Below are positions 8,655 through 21,026 of a stretch of DNA of 64,000 nucleotides, piece by piece. The stretch is taken from the NCBI RefSeq assembly GCF_000284255.1, contig NC_017075.1, forward strand, positions 3,720,001-3,784,000, in the 5' to 3' direction. The translations under genes and the position numbers were made by a program. The notes under the pieces were generated by a model. The model searched no databases. It saw only the letters and a list, made by a program, of their open reading frames with translations, and was not told the origin of the DNA. Every line of letters begins with the position of its first letter. Positions within the stretch are counted from its first letter, which is position 1. Source of the DNA: Rubrivivax gelatinosus IL144. GTDB lineage: Bacteria > Pseudomonadota > Gammaproteobacteria > Burkholderiales > Burkholderiaceae_C.

Positions 8655-9880
8655 CAGGTCGGGAATCGGGTGATGCGGGAGGCGATCTCGCGCACGAGAT
8701 CGCGCGCCAGGCTCAGCTTGTCGCCGTGGGGCAGCTCGCGTTCGCCGGCGGCGTCGACGAGCAGCAGCGTGTTGTCGTCGCGGCCGAAGGTCGCGGGCCC
8801 CAGGTTGCCGACGATCAGCGGCACGCCCTTGCGCTGCAGCTTCTCGCGTGCGTGGCGCACGAGGTCGTGGCTCTCGGCGGCGAAGCCGACGCACCACGGC
8901 CGCGTCTGCGCAGGCAGGCGCGCGACGGCAGCCAGGATGTCGGGGTTCTCGGCCAGCTCGAAGGTCGGCGCGACCTTCTTGCCGTCCTTCTTGATCTTTT
9001 GCTCGTTGAACTGCGAGGGCCGCCAGTCGGCCACCGCCGCGGTGGCGACGAAGACGTCGTGCGTCGGCGCCTGGGGCAGCACCGCGTCGTGCATCTGCTG
9101 GGCGCTGCAGACGTCGATGCGGCGCACGCCCAGCGGCGTCGGCAGGTGCACCGGGCCGGCGACCAGCGTCACCTCGGCGCCGGCCTCGGCGGCCGCACGC
9201 GCGACGGCAAAACCCATCTTGCCGCTCGAATGGTTGGTGATGCCGCGCACCGGGTCGATGGCCTCGAAGGTCGGCCCGGCAGTGATCAGCACGCGCCGGC
9301 CGGCCAGCACCTTGGGCTGGAAGTGCGCGACGAGCGCGTCGCGCAGCTCGACGGCCTCGAGCATGCGGCCGTCGCCGGTCTCGCCGCAGGCCTGGGAGCC
9401 GCTGGCGGGCCCGAGCACCGTGGCGCCGTCGGCAGCCACCTGGGCGACGTTGCGCTGCGTCGCCGGATGGGCCCACATCTCGCGGTTCATCGCCGGGGCG
9501 ACGAACAGCGGCACACGTTCGGCCGGCCGCGCCAGGCAGGCCAGCGCCAGCAGCTCGCCGGCGCGGCCCTGGGCGAGCTGGGCGATGAAGTCGGCGCTCG
9601 CCGGCGCGACGACGATCGCGTCGGCCTCGCGCGAGAGCTCGATGTGGGCCATCGAGTTGGCCGGGCGCGCGTCCCACTGGCTGGTGAACACCGGGCGGCC
9701 CGACAGCGCCTGCATCGTCACCGGGGTGATGAACTGCAGCGCGGCCTCGGTCATCACCACCTGCACGGTGGCGCCGGCGCGCACCAGCTCGCGCGTCAGT
9801 TCGGCGGCCTTGTAGCAGGCGACACCGCCGGTCAGGCCGAGCAGGACGTGGCGGCCGAGGAGGTCTTGGCGATCGGACAT
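8654..9880 (-). CDS. coaBC: Bifunctional phosphopantothenoylcysteine decarboxylase/phosphopantothenate-cysteine ligase
   Basis: Performs two consecutive coenzyme A steps: CTP-dependent ligation of 4'-phosphopantothenate with cysteine (CoaB, C-terminal half) and FMN-dependent decarboxylation (CoaC, N-terminal half). The CoaC half shows [14 protein letters not shown], the catalytic His region around [18 protein letters not shown], and [16 protein letters not shown]. The CoaB half begins with [20 protein letters not shown] and carries the KIKKDG strip. The start at 9880 ([11 protein letters not shown]) gives 408 residues, the family length. A 15-residue upstream extension is rejected. It is 28 bp from the SEC-C gene and overlaps dut. 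Confidence 0.95.
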   Translation of the reverse strand: MSDRQDLLGRHVLLGLTGGVACYKAAELTRELVRAGATVQVVMTEAALQFITPVTMQALSGRPVFTSQWDARPANSMAHIELSREADAIVVAPASADFIAQLAQGRAGELLALACLARPAERVPLFVAPAMNREMWAHPATQRNVAQVAADGATVLGPASGSQACGETGDGRMLEAVELRDALVAHFQPKVLAGRRVLITAGPTFEAIDPVRGITNHSSGKMGFAVARAAAEAGAEVTLVAGPVHLPTPLGVRRIDVCSAQQMHDAVLPQAPTHDVFVATAAVADWRPSQFNEQKIKKDGKKVAPTFELAENPDILAAVARLPAQTRPWCVGFAAESHDLVRHAREKLQRKGVPLIVGNLGPATFGRDDNTLLLVDAAGERELPHGDKLSLARDLVREIASRITRFPT

Positions 9881-9908
9881 GGGGCGGGACTGTAAGCGCG
9901 AGCCGGCT

Positions 9909-10679
9909 TCAGGCCGCCGCACCATGGCATTTCTTGTATTTCAGGCCGCTGCCGCAGGGGCAAGGGTCGTTGCGGCCGGGCGTCTTCTCGACGCGCCGGG
10001 TCTCGGGCTTGGGCGCATGGTCCACCCACCACATGCGCAGGTCCTGCACGGCATAGCAGGCTTCGTCGATCAGGCGGTCGCGGTCGGCGCCTTCGTCGCC
10101 GTAGACGGCCTGGATGTGTTCGATCAGCTCCTCGCTGCCTTCGGCCAGGCGCAGCGCGTGCACCTGGGCCAGCAGCTCCTCGAACGCGGCCATCGAGTCT
10201 TCGCCGGCGTCGGCGCGCCAGTCGGCGCTGAAGGCTTGCAGCGCGGCGAAGAAACCGTCGGCCCATTCGGCGCCGGTCACGAGGCCCGCGGCCTCCTCGG
10301 GCTTCAGGCCGTCGACCTCGACGGCTTCCTGGCGGCCGGCTTCGTCCCAGACGTACATCAGCGGCGCCAGGCGCAGCGCGTCGGGGTCCTCGTCGATGGA
10401 CTCGGCGTCGAGCTGCACCGCCAGCGCCGCGGCGCGCGTGGCGAGCGCCTGCTCGGCGGCGGCTTGGTCCTCGGGGTCGGCGAAAGCGCGTTCGTAGGCC
10501 TCGCCGGCCATCGCCGGCAGCCACTGCGCGATCGGCAGCGGCTTCGGGCCGGCGGCAAGCGCCGCGAGGAAGCCGTCGCACCATTCGGCGGACAGGCGGC
10601 CGTCGAAGCCGCCCAGGCGCTGGCAGACGGTGCTGAAGGCCTCGATCTCGGCCTCGGTGTTCTGGCGTGCGGGTTTCAT
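9909..10679 (-). CDS. UPF0149 (YecA-like) protein with C-terminal SEC-C zinc motif
   Basis: A 256-residue protein with two alpha-helical UPF0149/YgfB-like parts, each containing an EW(C/A)DGF(L/F)AAL segment (near residues 32 and 133). The SEC-C zinc motif at the end has the form [14 protein letters not shown], preceded by GRNDP. In SecA and YecA the same motif binds zinc and contacts SecB or ribosomes. By analogy this may be a ribosome- or Sec-associated factor, which is inferred. It lies in the leftward series alaS, GNAT, this gene, coaBC, dut, with gaps of about 25-28 bp. Confidence 0.85.
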   Translation of the reverse strand: MKPARQNTEAEIEAFSTVCQRLGGFDGRLSAEWCDGFLAALAAGPKPLPIAQWLPAMAGEAYERAFADPEDQAAAEQALATRAAALAVQLDAESIDEDPDALRLAPLMYVWDEAGRQEAVEVDGLKPEEAAGLVTGAEWADGFFAALQAFSADWRADAGEDSMAAFEELLAQVHALRLAEGSEELIEHIQAVYGDEGADRDRLIDEACYAVQDLRMWWVDHAPKPETRRVEKTPGRNDPCPCGSGLKYKKCHGAAA

Positions 10680-10707
10680 CGTGTGCTGCCGGCCGCGGCC
10701 GGCGTGT

Positions 10708-11250
10708 TCAGCCGGCGGCCGGCGGCAGCCGCGGCGGGTTCGGGTGAAAGCGGGCCATCGCCAGCACGTCCACGTACTGGCCGTCGCGCAGGCCGTAGGC
10801 GCGCAGCCGCCCTTCGACCTCGAAGCCGAAGCGACGGTACAGCGCGATCGCGCGTTCGTTGTCGACGAAGACCGTGAGCTCGATGCGCAGCAGCTGCGCC
10901 CAGCGGTCGGCCCAGTCGCACAGCGCGGCCATCAGCGCGCGGCCGACGCCCTGCCCCTGGGCCTCGGACGCCACCGAGATGCCGAGCATCGCGACGTGGC
11001 GGCGGCGCAGCTGCGGCTGCGGATGCAGGCCGGCCGTGCCGACGACGACGCCGTCGCGTTCGGCCACCAGCAGCAGGTCGGGCTTGCCCGGCGCGAGGCT
11101 GTCGGCGAGGCGGTTGCGCCACAGGTCCTCGCTCGGATACGGCACCTGCAGCGTCCCGGGCAGGACCTGCGGATCGGCCAGGATGCGCGCGTAGGCGGCC
11201 GCGTCGTGCACGGTCGCCCGGCGCAGCAGCAGCGTCGGGGAAGCGTCCAT
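10708..11250 (-). CDS. GNAT family N-acetyltransferase
   Basis: A 180-residue acetyltransferase of the Gcn5 fold. The acetyl-CoA loop is [13 protein letters not shown] (near residue 90), followed by the [27 protein letters not shown] block typical of small-molecule or protein N-acetyltransferases. The start was chosen at the ATG at 11250, with GAGG about 5 bp upstream. A GTG two codons earlier is possible. Substrate unknown. It lies 24 bp downstream of alaS in the same direction, probably co-transcribed. Confidence 0.85.
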   Translation of the reverse strand: MDASPTLLLRRATVHDAAAYARILADPQVLPGTLQVPYPSEDLWRNRLADSLAPGKPDLLLVAERDGVVVGTAGLHPQPQLRRRHVAMLGISVASEAQGQGVGRALMAALCDWADRWAQLLRIELTVFVDNERAIALYRRFGFEVEGRLRAYGLRDGQYVDVLAMARFHPNPPRLPPAAG

Positions 11251-11274
11251 CGCCACCTCGCGCTGCCCGGCGCC

Positions 11275-13908
<2,634 letters not shown>

Positions 13909-13963
13909 ACCGCGGATTCTAAGGTTGGGGCTTCGTCCAGAATGGGCTCCAAGGAGGTCCGTG

Positions 13964-14692
13964 ATGGCAGACAACACGCGTTCCGTGGGGCTGGTGGCCG
14001 CGCTCGTCGTGGCGGCGGGGCTGGCCGCGGGGGGTTACGGCGTCGGCAAGGGGCTGGAGCGCTTCCGCGCCGCCGACCGTTCGGTGACGGTCAAGGGGCT
14101 GGCCGAGAAGGACGTCGAGGCCGATTACGCGGCCTGGCCGCTGGGGTTCCGCCGCGGCGGCGCCGACTTCGGCGCGGTGCAGCGCCAGCTCGCCGAGGAC
14201 CGCGACCGCGTCGTCGCCTTCCTCAAGGCCCAGGGCTTCACCGAAGCCGAGATCGAGGTCCGCCCGCTGCAGGTGCAGGACCTGTGGGCGCGCGAATACG
14301 GCGGCAACAACCAGCCGCTGCGTTTCCAGGGCACCGGCCAGGTGCTGGTGAAGTCGGCGCGGCCGAAGTCCGTGGAGGCCGCGGCGCTGGCCGTCGACCC
14401 GCTGATCCAGGCCGGCGTGCAGCTCGGCGGCGGCAACGGCCCCGCCGGCCCGCACTACCAGCTGCGCGGCTTCAACGAGGCCAAGGCGCCGCTGCTGGCC
14501 GAAGCCACGCGCAACGCGCGCGATCAGGCCGAGAAGTTCGCCGCCGAAGCCGGCGCGACGCTGGGCCGGCTGCGCAACGCCAACCAGGGCGTGATCCAGA
14601 TCGGCGCGGCCGGCGGCGAAGGCTTCGACGACGGCAGCGCACGCGTCAAGCGGCTGCGCGTCGTCAGCACCTTCGAGTACACGCTGGACTGA
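13964..14692 (+). CDS. SIMPL-domain (DUF541) protein
   Basis: A 242-residue protein with one N-terminal membrane/signal segment (about residues 8-25, [19 protein letters not shown]), then the SIMPL domain ([19 protein letters not shown] to the C-terminal [14 protein letters not shown]). This predicts a periplasmic protein anchored in, or exported across, the inner membrane. Bacterial homologues include the oxidative-stress-related YggE of E. coli, so a stress role is possible but inferred. AAGGAGG at 13951-13957 is a strong Shine-Dalgarno for the ATG at 13964, which excludes the longer upstream frame. Confidence 0.85.
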   Translation: MADNTRSVGLVAALVVAAGLAAGGYGVGKGLERFRAADRSVTVKGLAEKDVEADYAAWPLGFRRGGADFGAVQRQLAEDRDRVVAFLKAQGFTEAEIEVRPLQVQDLWAREYGGNNQPLRFQGTGQVLVKSARPKSVEAAALAVDPLIQAGVQLGGGNGPAGPHYQLRGFNEAKAPLLAEATRNARDQAEKFAAEAGATLGRLRNANQGVIQIGAAGGEGFDDGSARVKRLRVVSTFEYTLD

Positions 14693-14698
14693 GCGGCC

Positions 14699-16111
14699 TC
14701 AGTCGCCCGCCGCCGAGCGCAGGCGGGCGTCGATCTGCTCGCCGAGGAAGCGCCACAGCCGCTCGTCGTTGCTGAAGGCGACGTTGAAGCGCATCCAGCC
14801 GGTGGGCCGGCGGTCGACGAGGAACAGCTCGCCCGGGCCGAGCATGATGCCGTGCGCCGCCGCGGCACGCGACAGCTCGGCGCCGTCGAGCAGGTCGGGG
14901 TGCCGCGCCCAGAGGTAGAGCCCGGCCTTGGGTTCGCTGAAGAGCTCGAAGCCCAGCTGCAGCAGGCGCTGGCCGACGACGCCGTGCGCCGCCGCCAGCC
15001 GGTCGCGCAGCGACTTCAGGTGCTTGCGCCAGCGGCCTTCGACCAGCGCGCCGAAAGCCAGGCGCTCGGTGAGGTCGGAGCTGGTGAGCCCGGCGATCAT
15101 CTTCAGCCCGGCCAGGTCGCGCAGCAGGTCCTCGCCGCCGAGCAGGAAGCCGACGCGGATGTTCGGCGAGATCGTCTTCGAGTAGCTGCCGACGTGGATC
15201 ACGCGGCGCAGCTGGTCGAGGCTGGCCAGCGAGGGCCGCGGCTCGGGGTCGAGGTCGGCGTAGATGTCGTTCTCGACGATCGTCAGCCCGTGGGCCTCGG
15301 CCAGCTGCAGCACGCGGTGCAACTGGGCCAGCGGCGCGATCGAGTTCGTCGGGCTCTGCAGCCGCGGCTGGGTGAAGAAGGCCTTCGGCGCGTGCGCGGC
15401 GATCGCCGCCTCCAGCGCCGGCAGGTCGTAGCCGCCGGGCGTGCGCGGCACCGGCACCAGGCGCACCCCGAGGATGCGCAGCATGTACATCAGGTTCGGG
15501 TAGCCGGGGTCGTCGACCAGCGCGGCGTCGCCGGGCTTCAGCAGGTGGCGCGCGGCCAGGTCCAGCGCCTGGCTGGAGCCCTGGGTCAGCAGCACGTTCT
15601 GCGCGCCGGCGACGATCTGGCGCTCGGCCATGGTCTCGGCCAGCATCACGCGCAGCGCCAGATGGCCGTGCGGAAGGCCGTAGCCGCCGAGTTCGGCGCC
15701 GTCGCTGGCCAGCTGGCGCAGGCTGCGGCGCACGCCGTCCTCGAACAGCCAGTCGTTGGGCAGCCAGCCGCAGCCGGCTTTCACCACCAGGGTGCGGCTC
15801 TCGAAGATCTGCTGCAGGTACCAGCGGTGGTCGAAGCTGAGGTCGGTGCTCGGCCCTTCCAGCGGCGCGGCGTCGGCACGGCGCTTGACGAAGAAGCCTT
15901 CGTTGGAGCGCGACACCAGCCAGCCCTGGGCCACGAGCCGGTCGTAGGCCTCGACGACGGTGAAGACGCTGACCGAGTGCATCGCCGCGAAGGCGCGGAT
16001 CGACGGCAGCTTGGCGCCGGGTTTGAGCACCTGCTCGGCGATCAGGCGACGGAAGCCCTCGACGATCTGCGTGACCAGCGGCGTGGACGACTCGGGTTGG
16101 ATCGCGAACAT
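14699..16111 (-). CDS. MocR-type transcriptional regulator (GntR HTH fused to aminotransferase domain)
   Basis: A 470-residue PLP-binding regulator. An N-terminal GntR winged helix (about residues 5-75, LIAEQVLKPGAKLPSIRAFA...VSVFTVVEAYDRLVAQGW) is joined to a fold-type I aminotransferase-like domain whose PLP lysine is in HVGSYSKTISPNIRVGF. MocR proteins such as GabR and TauR sense amines bound to PLP and control adjacent catabolic operons. This one is divergent from gabT across a 144-bp gap containing repeated TGTACA motifs. It is therefore likely the local activator/repressor of the GABA/polyamine operon. The start at 16111 (MFAIQPESS) was preferred to the in-frame start at 16240, which would consume the whole control region. 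Confidence 0.9.
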   Translation of the reverse strand: MFAIQPESSTPLVTQIVEGFRRLIAEQVLKPGAKLPSIRAFAAMHSVSVFTVVEAYDRLVAQGWLVSRSNEGFFVKRRADAAPLEGPSTDLSFDHRWYLQQIFESRTLVVKAGCGWLPNDWLFEDGVRRSLRQLASDGAELGGYGLPHGHLALRVMLAETMAERQIVAGAQNVLLTQGSSQALDLAARHLLKPGDAALVDDPGYPNLMYMLRILGVRLVPVPRTPGGYDLPALEAAIAAHAPKAFFTQPRLQSPTNSIAPLAQLHRVLQLAEAHGLTIVENDIYADLDPEPRPSLASLDQLRRVIHVGSYSKTISPNIRVGFLLGGEDLLRDLAGLKMIAGLTSSDLTERLAFGALVEGRWRKHLKSLRDRLAAAHGVVGQRLLQLGFELFSEPKAGLYLWARHPDLLDGAELSRAAAAHGIMLGPGELFLVDRRPTGWMRFNVAFSNDERLWRFLGEQIDARLRSAAGD

Positions 16112-16255
16112 GGGGCAGCGGCGCACCGTATCGGGGAATCCCTGTACAGGACGGGCGGCCTGCACAGTCCGCCGGAATGCGGCGCGGGTATGTACATGGT
16201 ATCGCGGCGACTTGCCACCTAAATTGGCAGCAGTCCACACCCCGAGAGGCCTGCC
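16112..16255. promoter_or_regulatory. Divergent control region mocR / gabT with three TGYACA motifs
   Basis: The 144-bp gap holds TGTACA at 16143-16148 inside the perfect 10-bp palindrome CCTGTACAGG (16141-16150), TGCACA at 16161-16166, and TGTACA at 16191-16196 inside the palindrome ATGTACAT (16190-16197). First bases lie 18 and 30 bp apart. MocR regulators usually bind two or three spaced sites in such gaps, so these are candidate operators. A ribosome binding site for gabT is GAGAGG before the ATG at 16256. Confidence 0.5.
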
Positions 16256-17548
16256 ATGTCACGCGAAACCCCGACCACCAACACCGCTCTGATGGCCCGC
16301 CGCCAGGCCGCCGTGCCGCGTGGCGTCGGGCAGGCGCACCCGGTGTTCATCGCCCGCGGCGCCAACGCCGAGATCTGGGACGTCGAAGGGCGGCGCTACA
16401 TCGACTTCGCCGGCGGCATCGCGGTGCTCAACACCGGCCACTGCCACCCGGCGGTGATCGACGCGGTGCGCGAGCAGCTCGAGCTCTACACCCACACCTG
16501 CTTCCAGGTCGTCGCCTACGAGCCCTATGTCGAACTGGCCGAGCGCCTGAACGCGCTGGCCCCGGGCCAGGCGCCGAAGAAGACGCTGTTCCTGACCACC
16601 GGCGCCGAGGCGGTGGAGAACGCGGTGAAGATCGCGCGTTCGTACACCAGGCGCGGCGGCATCATCGCCTTCACCGGCGGCTACCATGGCCGCACGCTGA
16701 TGACGCTGGGCCTGACCGGCAAGGTCGCGCCGTACAAGAGCGGTTTCGGCCCGTTCCCGGCCGAGGTCTTCCACGCCGCGTTCCCGAACCCGCTGCACGG
16801 CGTCAGCGTCGAGGACGCGCTGGCCTCGGTGCGCACGATCCTGAAGAACGACATCGAACCCGACCGTGTCGCCGCGTTCATCGTCGAGCCGGTGCAGGGC
16901 GAAGGCGGCTTCTACGTCGCGCCGCCGGAATTCATCGCCGGGCTGAAGGCGATCGCCGACGAACACGGCATCCTGCTGATCGCCGACGAGGTGCAGACCG
17001 GCGCCGGCCGCACCGGCACCTGGTACGCCTGCGAGCAGTGGCCGGTGGCGCCGGACCTGATCACCACCGCCAAGTCGCTGGCCGGCGGTTTCCCGCTGTC
17101 GGCCGTCACCGGCCGCGCCGACGTGATGGACGCGCCCGGCCCCGGCGGTCTGGGCGGCACCTACGCCGGCTCGCCGATCGCCTGCGCCGCGGCGCTGGCG
17201 GTACTGAAGGCTTTCGAGGACCAGAAGCTGCTGGAGCGCTCGCGCACGATGGGCCAGCGCCTGGTCAAGGGCCTGAAGGAGATCGCCGCCGGGGAGCCGG
17301 CGATCGGCGACGTGCGCGGCCTGGGCGCGATGGTCGCGATCGAGCTCTTCGAAGGCGGCGACCCGCATCGCCCGGCCGCCGACCTGACGCGCCGCGTCGT
17401 CGCCGAGGCCGCGGCGCGCGGGCTGATCCTGCTGTCCTGCGGCAGCTACGGCAACGTCGTGCGCATCCTGGTGCCGCTGACGGCCAGCGACGCGCTGCTC
17501 GACGAAGGCCTGGCGATCATCGCCGACAGCTTCGCCGCGCTGCGCTGA
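16256..17548 (+). CDS. gabT: 4-aminobutyrate-2-oxoglutarate aminotransferase
   Basis: PLP enzyme that transfers the amino group of GABA (or a related omega-amine) to 2-oxoglutarate, giving succinate semialdehyde. The 430-residue class III aminotransferase shows NTGHCHPAVIDAV, the FLTTGAEAVENAVKIAR phosphate-binding segment, LLIADEVQTGAGRTG with the PLP-contacting Asp, and the Schiff-base Lys in TTAKSLAGGFPLS. GGTYAGSPIACAAAL is typical of GabT/PuuE. It heads an operon with a Pot-type importer and gabD, and is divergent from a MocR regulator. This supports GABA catabolism, either direct or as the end of putrescine breakdown. Confidence 0.92.
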   Translation: MSRETPTTNTALMARRQAAVPRGVGQAHPVFIARGANAEIWDVEGRRYIDFAGGIAVLNTGHCHPAVIDAVREQLELYTHTCFQVVAYEPYVELAERLNALAPGQAPKKTLFLTTGAEAVENAVKIARSYTRRGGIIAFTGGYHGRTLMTLGLTGKVAPYKSGFGPFPAEVFHAAFPNPLHGVSVEDALASVRTILKNDIEPDRVAAFIVEPVQGEGGFYVAPPEFIAGLKAIADEHGILLIADEVQTGAGRTGTWYACEQWPVAPDLITTAKSLAGGFPLSAVTGRADVMDAPGPGGLGGTYAGSPIACAAALAVLKAFEDQKLLERSRTMGQRLVKGLKEIAAGEPAIGDVRGLGAMVAIELFEGGDPHRPAADLTRRVVAEAAARGLILLSCGSYGNVVRILVPLTASDALLDEGLAIIADSFAALR

Positions 17549-17561
17549 GCCCGGACCCACG

Positions 17562-18698
17562 ATGTCGACCGCCACCGTGGCCCACTTCCCGAGCGGCTCC
17601 GCCACCCGACCGGCGCAGAGCACCCCGCTGGTGCGCTTCGCCGGGGTGCAGAAGACCTACGACGGCGTGCACCTCGTGGTGCGCGGCCTGGACCTGGACA
17701 TCCGCCGCGGCGAGTTCCTGACGCTGCTGGGCCCCTCGGGCAGCGGCAAGACGACGACGCTGATGATGCTGGCCGGCTTCGAGTCGCCGACCGCCGGCGA
17801 GATCCAGCTCGACGGCAAGCCGATCACGCGCACGCCGCCGCACAAGCGCAACTTCGGCATGGTGTTCCAGAACTACGCGCTGTTCCCGCACATGACGGTG
17901 GGCGACAACGTCGCCTACCCGCTGAGCGTGCGCAGGGTGCCGTCGGCCGAACGCGCCAAACGCGTCGCGCAGGCGCTGGACATGGTGCGCCTGGGCGGCA
18001 TGGCCGGGCGCTACCCCGGCCAGCTCTCGGGCGGCCAGCAGCAGCGTGTGGCGCTGGCGCGCGCGCTCGTGTTCAACCCGCAGCTGGTGCTGATGGACGA
18101 GCCGCTGGGCGCGCTGGACAAGCAGCTGCGCGAGCACATGCAGATCGAGCTGAAGGAACTGCACCGCCAGCTCGGCGTGAGCTTCGTCTACGTCACCCAC
18201 GACCAGGGCGAGGCGCTGACGATGAGCGACCGCGTCGCGGTCTTCAACGACGGCGACATCCAGCAGCTCGCGCCGGTGACCGAGATGTACGAGACGCCGG
18301 TCAACCGCTTCGTCGCCGGTTTCATCGGCGACAGCACCGACTTCAAGGGCACGGTGCGTGCCACCGAAGGCGGCCGCTGCGGCATCGTGCTGGCCGACGG
18401 CCGCGTCGTCACCGGCCTGAACGTCAACGGCGCCGTGGTCGGCGACAGCGTGCAGGCCAGCATCCGCCCCGAACGCATCGTGCTGCACCGCGACTTGGCG
18501 GCCGCCGGCCACCCCAACCGGCTGCAGGCGCGCGTCATCGACCTCATCTACTTCGGCGACCACTTGCGCGCGCTGTGCGAGCCGGGCACCGGCCAGCCCG
18601 AGGCCGTCGTCAAGCTGCCGCTGGGCGGCCAGCCGCCGCAGCCCGGCGACGAGGTCGTGCTCGAGCTGCCGAGCGAGCTGACGCGCATCTACCTCTGA
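17562..18698 (+). CDS. ABC transporter ATP-binding protein, PotA type
   Basis: ATPase subunit (378 residues) of a polyamine/GABA-type importer. Walker A is GPSGSGKTT (about residues 64-72), the Q-loop [12 protein letters not shown], the signature [15 protein letters not shown], Walker [13 protein letters not shown], and the switch His in [12 protein letters not shown]-terminal TOBE-like regulatory domain occupies about residues 270-370. It begins 13 bp after gabT and precedes the binding protein and two permeases, a complete importer. Substrate inferred from the flanking gabT and gabD. Confidence 0.92.
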   Translation: MSTATVAHFPSGSATRPAQSTPLVRFAGVQKTYDGVHLVVRGLDLDIRRGEFLTLLGPSGSGKTTTLMMLAGFESPTAGEIQLDGKPITRTPPHKRNFGMVFQNYALFPHMTVGDNVAYPLSVRRVPSAERAKRVAQALDMVRLGGMAGRYPGQLSGGQQQRVALARALVFNPQLVLMDEPLGALDKQLREHMQIELKELHRQLGVSFVYVTHDQGEALTMSDRVAVFNDGDIQQLAPVTEMYETPVNRFVAGFIGDSTDFKGTVRATEGGRCGIVLADGRVVTGLNVNGAVVGDSVQASIRPERIVLHRDLAAAGHPNRLQARVIDLIYFGDHLRALCEPGTGQPEAVVKLPLGGQPPQPGDEVVLELPSELTRIYL

Positions 18699-18741
18699 TC
18701 CTTCCCCGTTCCCTTCCCCCACCCCGGAGACCGCCCGAACC

Positions 18742-19761
18742 ATGAAGAAGATCGCCCTCGTCGCCGCCCTCGCGCTGGCCCTGCCGGCCTTCGCGCAGCA
18801 GATCACCGTCGTGAACTTCGGCGGCGCCAACGCCAACGCGCAGAAGAAGGCCTTCTACGAGCCCTTCGAGAAGAAGGGCAACAAGCTGGTCACCGTCGAA
18901 TACAACGGCGAGCAGGCCAAGGTGAAGGCCATGGTCGAGGCCAAGAACGTCACCTGGGACCTGGTGGAAGTCGAGTCGCCCGACGTCGCGCGCGGCTGCG
19001 ACGAAGGCCTGTTCGAGCCCCTGGACTGGAGCAAGGTCGGGCCCAAGAGCGACTTCGTGCCGGCGGCCGTCACCGAGTGCGGCGTCGGCATCTTCGTCTG
19101 GTCGACGGTGATGGCCTACGACGGCGACAAGCTGAAGACCGCGCCGACGACCTGGGCCGATTTCTGGGACACGAAGAAGTTCCCGGGCAAACGCGGCCTG
19201 CGCAAGGGCGCGCGCTACAACCTCGAGTTCGCGCTGATGGCCGACGGCGTCAAGCCAGCCGAGGTCTACAAGGTGCTGGCGACCAAGGAAGGCGCCGACC
19301 GCGCGTTCAAGAAGCTCGCCGAGCTGAAGCCGGCGATCCAGTGGTGGGAAGCCGGCGCGCAGCCGCCGCAGTTCCTGGTCGCCGGCGACGTCGTGATGAG
19401 CACCGCGTTCAACGGCCGCATCGACGCCGCCAACCGCGAAGGCCGCAAGCTGAAGATCACCTGGACCGGCGGCATCTACGACCTGGACTACTGGGTGATC
19501 CCCAAGGGCGCACCGAACAAGGCCAAGGCCATGGAGTTCATCGCCTTCGCCAGCAGCCCCGAGCAGCAGGCCCAGTACGCGAAGAACATCGCCTACGGCC
19601 CGACCAACAATAAGGCCCTGGCCAAGCTCGACGCCAAGACGCTGGCCGACCTGCCCACCGCGCCGGCCAACGCCAAGGACGCGCTGCAGTTCAACGTCAA
19701 GTTCTGGGCCGACCAGGGCGAAGCCCTCGAGAAGCGCTTCGCCTCCTGGGCGGCTCAATGA
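18742..19761 (+). CDS. Periplasmic solute-binding protein, PotD/PotF type
   Basis: A 339-residue exported binding protein. The signal peptide is MKKIALVAALALALPAFAQQ with an AFA-Q cleavage site. The mature part belongs to the spermidine/putrescine-binding family (ITVVNFGGANANAQKKAF at the start, TTWADFWDTKKFPGKRGL in the hinge, and PKGAPNKAKAMEFIAFA near the end). The family as a whole binds polyamines, GABA and related amines. Here GABA or putrescine is favoured by the operon. It sits 43 bp after the ATPase gene with a GGAGA ribosome site. Confidence 0.9.
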   Translation: MKKIALVAALALALPAFAQQITVVNFGGANANAQKKAFYEPFEKKGNKLVTVEYNGEQAKVKAMVEAKNVTWDLVEVESPDVARGCDEGLFEPLDWSKVGPKSDFVPAAVTECGVGIFVWSTVMAYDGDKLKTAPTTWADFWDTKKFPGKRGLRKGARYNLEFALMADGVKPAEVYKVLATKEGADRAFKKLAELKPAIQWWEAGAQPPQFLVAGDVVMSTAFNGRIDAANREGRKLKITWTGGIYDLDYWVIPKGAPNKAKAMEFIAFASSPEQQAQYAKNIAYGPTNNKALAKLDAKTLADLPTAPANAKDALQFNVKFWADQGEALEKRFASWAAQ

Positions 19762-19771
19762 CGGCACCGCG

Positions 19772-21022
19772 ATGAGCGCCACCCTCGCCTTGCCCGCCAC
19801 CCCCGGCGCGTCGCTGGCGCGCCAGCTCGCGCGCGCCAACCGGCGGCGCAAGCTGGGGGCGTTCGCGCTGACGCTGCCGCTGCTGCTGTTCCTGCTGCTG
19901 ACCTTCCTGGTGCCGATCGCCGCGCTGCTGCTGCGGGCGGTCGAGAACCCGGAGGTCGCGGGCGCGCTGCCGCGCACCGTGGCGGCGCTGGACGAGTGGG
20001 ACCGCCAGAGCGAACCCGGCCCCGGCGCCTTCGCGGCGCTGGCGGCCGACCTCGCCGCCCTGCCCGACCGCGCCGACGCCGGCGCGCTGGCGCGGCGGCT
20101 CAACACCGAGGCCGCCGGCGCGCGTTCGCTGGTGCTCTCGACCTACAAGGCGCTGCCGCTGGACGGCGCGACGACGCCCGAGGCCGTCAAGGCGCGGCTG
20201 CTGGAACTGGACGCGCGCTGGTCCGAGCCGGTGTACTGGCAGGCGATCGCCAAGAACGGTTCGCGCTGGACGCCCGACTACCTGCTCGCCGCCGTCGACC
20301 TGCGCCGCGACGCGCACGGCAGCATCGAGCGCATGCCCGAGGAGCAGCGCGCCTTCGGCCGCATCCTGCTGCGCACCTTCGAAATCAGCGCCCTGGTCAC
20401 GGTCTGGGCGCTGCTCGCCGCCTACCCGCTGGCCTACTGGCTGGCGACGCTGCCGCCGCGGCGCGCCAACCTGCTGATGATCCTGGTGCTGGTGCCGTTC
20501 TGGACCTCGGTGCTGGTGCGCGTGGCCGCCTGGATCGTGCTGCTGCAGAACGAGGGCCTGGTCAACGGCGCGATCACCGGCCTGGGCCTGTGGAGCGAGC
20601 CGCTGCCGCTGCTGTTCAACCGCACCGGCGTCGTCATCGCGATGGTGCACATCCTGCTGCCGTTCATGATCCTGCCGCTGTACAGCGTGATGAAGAGCGT
20701 GCCGCCGACCTATCTGCGCGCCGCGGTGTCGCTGGGCAGCAGCCCGCTGGCGGCCTTCTTCCGCGTCTACGTGCCGCAGACCTACCCGGGCATCGGCGCC
20801 GGCGCGCTGCTCGTCTTCATCCTCGCGATCGGCTACTACGTGACGCCGGCGCTGCTCGGCGGCGCCGACGACCAGATGCTGAGCTACTACGTCGCCCACT
20901 ACACCAACGTCGACATCAACTGGGGCATGGCCTGCGCGCTGGGCGCCCTGCTGCTGACGGCGACGCTGCTGCTCTACGGCGTGTACCGCCAGGTCGTGCG
21001 CAGCGAACTGAGCCTGGGGTGA
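19772..21022 (+). CDS. ABC transporter permease, PotB type with enlarged periplasmic loop
   Basis: Inner-membrane permease of 416 residues, well above the roughly 280-300 of E. coli PotB. The excess is a hydrophilic, charged insert of about 150 residues between the first transmembrane helix (FALTLPLLLFLLLTFLVPIAALLL, about residues 31-54) and the second (about residue 205 on). The core contains the EAA-type loop VSLGSSPLAAFFRVYVPQTYPGIGAG. This long-loop form recurs in polyamine/GABA-type permeases of Burkholderiales and rhizobia as far as I recall. It lies 10 bp after the binding protein. Confidence 0.9.
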   Translation: MSATLALPATPGASLARQLARANRRRKLGAFALTLPLLLFLLLTFLVPIAALLLRAVENPEVAGALPRTVAALDEWDRQSEPGPGAFAALAADLAALPDRADAGALARRLNTEAAGARSLVLSTYKALPLDGATTPEAVKARLLELDARWSEPVYWQAIAKNGSRWTPDYLLAAVDLRRDAHGSIERMPEEQRAFGRILLRTFEISALVTVWALLAAYPLAYWLATLPPRRANLLMILVLVPFWTSVLVRVAAWIVLLQNEGLVNGAITGLGLWSEPLPLLFNRTGVVIAMVHILLPFMILPLYSVMKSVPPTYLRAAVSLGSSPLAAFFRVYVPQTYPGIGAGALLVFILAIGYYVTPALLGGADDQMLSYYVAHYTNVDINWGMACALGALLLTATLLLYGVYRQVVRSELSLG

Positions 21023-21026
21023 AACG

